From Candidatus Gracilibacteria bacterium CG2_30_37_12 (GTDB lineage Bacteria > Patescibacteriota > Gracilibacteria > BD1-5 > UBA2023): a DNA stretch of 6,409 bases. Shown in pieces: positions 6,172 through 6,409 of this stretch. The stretch covers positions 1 to 6,409 of the forward strand of contig MNYO01000093.1 in NCBI GenBank assembly GCA_001873165.1, in the 5' to 3' direction. The notes below the pieces were generated by a model, which was not told the DNA's origin, ran no database searches, and was given only the letters and a program-made list of their open reading frames with translations. How positions within the stretch are numbered: position 1 is the stretch's first letter; each line of letters starts with the position of its first letter. The position numbers were made by a program, and so were the translations under genes.

Positions 6172-6409
6172 TTAAAAATGAACGAAGTCTTGTACTATTT
6201 AATCACTTGTGTTCGTTGACTCATTCGGTGGTTAAAACTCAGAAATATCACTCTAATTTATTCGTGTTTCGTTCGATGCTTGAATTGTTATGGATAGCTG
6301 ATTGAAACATGTAAGGCAGGGCGTTTCGTATGTGTCTATGAGCCTTTCGTAGATTTTGATGAGTATAGGTCCATCATCCTTTTTGGGTGGTGGACTTTTC
6401 ATTGAGGTA
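6140..6409 (-). CDS. Transposase, C-terminal 89 residues, truncated by window edge
   Basis: Read with UGA as Gly (6374, 6248, 6239, 6221, 6203), the - strand stays open from the window edge to UAG at 6140-6142. It shows the end of a transposase. YTHQNLRKAHRHIRNALPYMF matches the T-H-x-x-L-R-x-A and N-L-P-Y-L-F pattern, and ERNTNKLEGYFG followed by EHKGLN matches the NTTNxLEG and HRGL pattern. Both patterns come from a transposase group related to IS1249/IS256-type DDE enzymes. The Gly of LEG and of HKGL are both UGA. The conserved acidic residue in this part is likely the Glu of LEG (the codon just upstream of 6248-6250). The catalytic core lies outside the window. Five UGAs in 89 codons is the highest density here. 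The stop falls inside the open frame of the ATPase gene on the same strand. The transposase identity is recognised from memory of the motif pattern and the exact IS family is unsure. Confidence 0.75.
6140..6409 (-). mobile_element. Partial insertion sequence, one end near the ATPase gene
   Basis: The transposase fragment implies an insertion sequence continuing past the right edge. Its left end must lie between the transposase stop (6140) and the first credible ATPase residues (about 6085-6110), because the ATPase strand WENPVIGIFGERG looks native. No terminal inverted repeat can be assigned without the other end, so the coordinates given cover only the coding part. Confidence 0.5.
6369..6395 (+). 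terminator. Terminator-like hairpin antisense to the transposase
   Basis: On the + strand, 6369-6379 pairs with 6385-6395 over 11 positions with two G-U pairs and a TTTTT loop, followed by TTTTC. The two wobbles pair only in the + strand RNA and would be A-C mismatches in the - strand RNA, so the structure favours a transcript running antisense to the transposase. It lies in the codons for about STTQKGGWT. It may be coincidence. Confidence 0.35.

Noticed and set aside
6178..6300. Short + strand frame starting at ATG 6178 and ending in TAG
   Set aside because: It is about 40 codons, antisense to the transposase, with no recognisable motif.
2..6409. UGA read as tryptophan (mycoplasma-type code) or as selenocysteine
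   Set aside because: UGA falls on conserved glycines (P-loop, GGK, LEG, HKGL); UGG already serves as Trp; no selenoprotein family is involved and UGA is far too frequent.
2..6409. Widespread pseudogenes with nonsense mutations
   Set aside because: All interruptions are UGA, none internal is UAA or UAG, and frames and motifs stay intact across them.

Overview
The window comes from a bacterium that reads UGA as glycine (genetic code 25), the hallmark of the CPR/Patescibacteria lineages Gracilibacteria (BD1-5) and Absconditabacteria (SR1). Under the standard code every gene here is chopped by UGA. With UGA as Gly, seven uninterrupted genes appear, holding 20 in-frame UGA codons and ending only in UAA (six) or UAG (one). 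Several UGAs fall on near-invariant glycines: the Walker A loop of an ATPase, a GGK motif near that protein's C terminus, and the LEG and H-x-GL positions of a transposase. UGG is used normally for Trp, and CGG still encodes the conserved Arg of a glycosyltransferase motif.

Positions 2-4953 (+ strand) are one tightly packed operon-like run for a surface or lipid-linked glycan. In order: the C-terminal part of a DPM1-like family-2 glycosyltransferase (2-607); an unrecognised exported/membrane protein (618-1652); a polytopic GT-C type glycosyltransferase (1664-3037); a family-2 glycosyltransferase fused to a GtrA-like membrane domain (3028-4077); and a second type of family-2 glycosyltransferase (4081-4953). 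Gaps are 10 and 11 bases, then a 10-base overlap, then 3 bases. No start has a visible Shine-Dalgarno sequence. The likely logic, by inference, is that the DPM-like enzymes charge polyprenyl phosphate with a sugar, the GtrA-type domain helps move the lipid-sugar across the membrane, and the GT-C enzyme transfers that sugar outside the cell. The last GT2 would extend or decorate the glycan from the cytosolic side.

Positions 4952-4982 hold a perfect 13-bp inverted repeat between convergent genes, probably a shared terminator. On the - strand, 4990-6171 is an AAA_14/DUF4143 type ATPase with an intact body but no usable start codon. Immediately upstream, the C-terminal 89 codons of a transposase (6140-6409, - strand) run off the window edge. 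The likely reading is that an insertion sequence landed at the 5' end of the ATPase gene and removed or replaced its start.

The main discovery is the recoding. It turns an apparently broken region into intact long genes and shows a mobile element whose coding sequence is itself UGA-rich. No RNA gene, CRISPR array or origin was seen, and no stretch over 300 bases lacks a gene.
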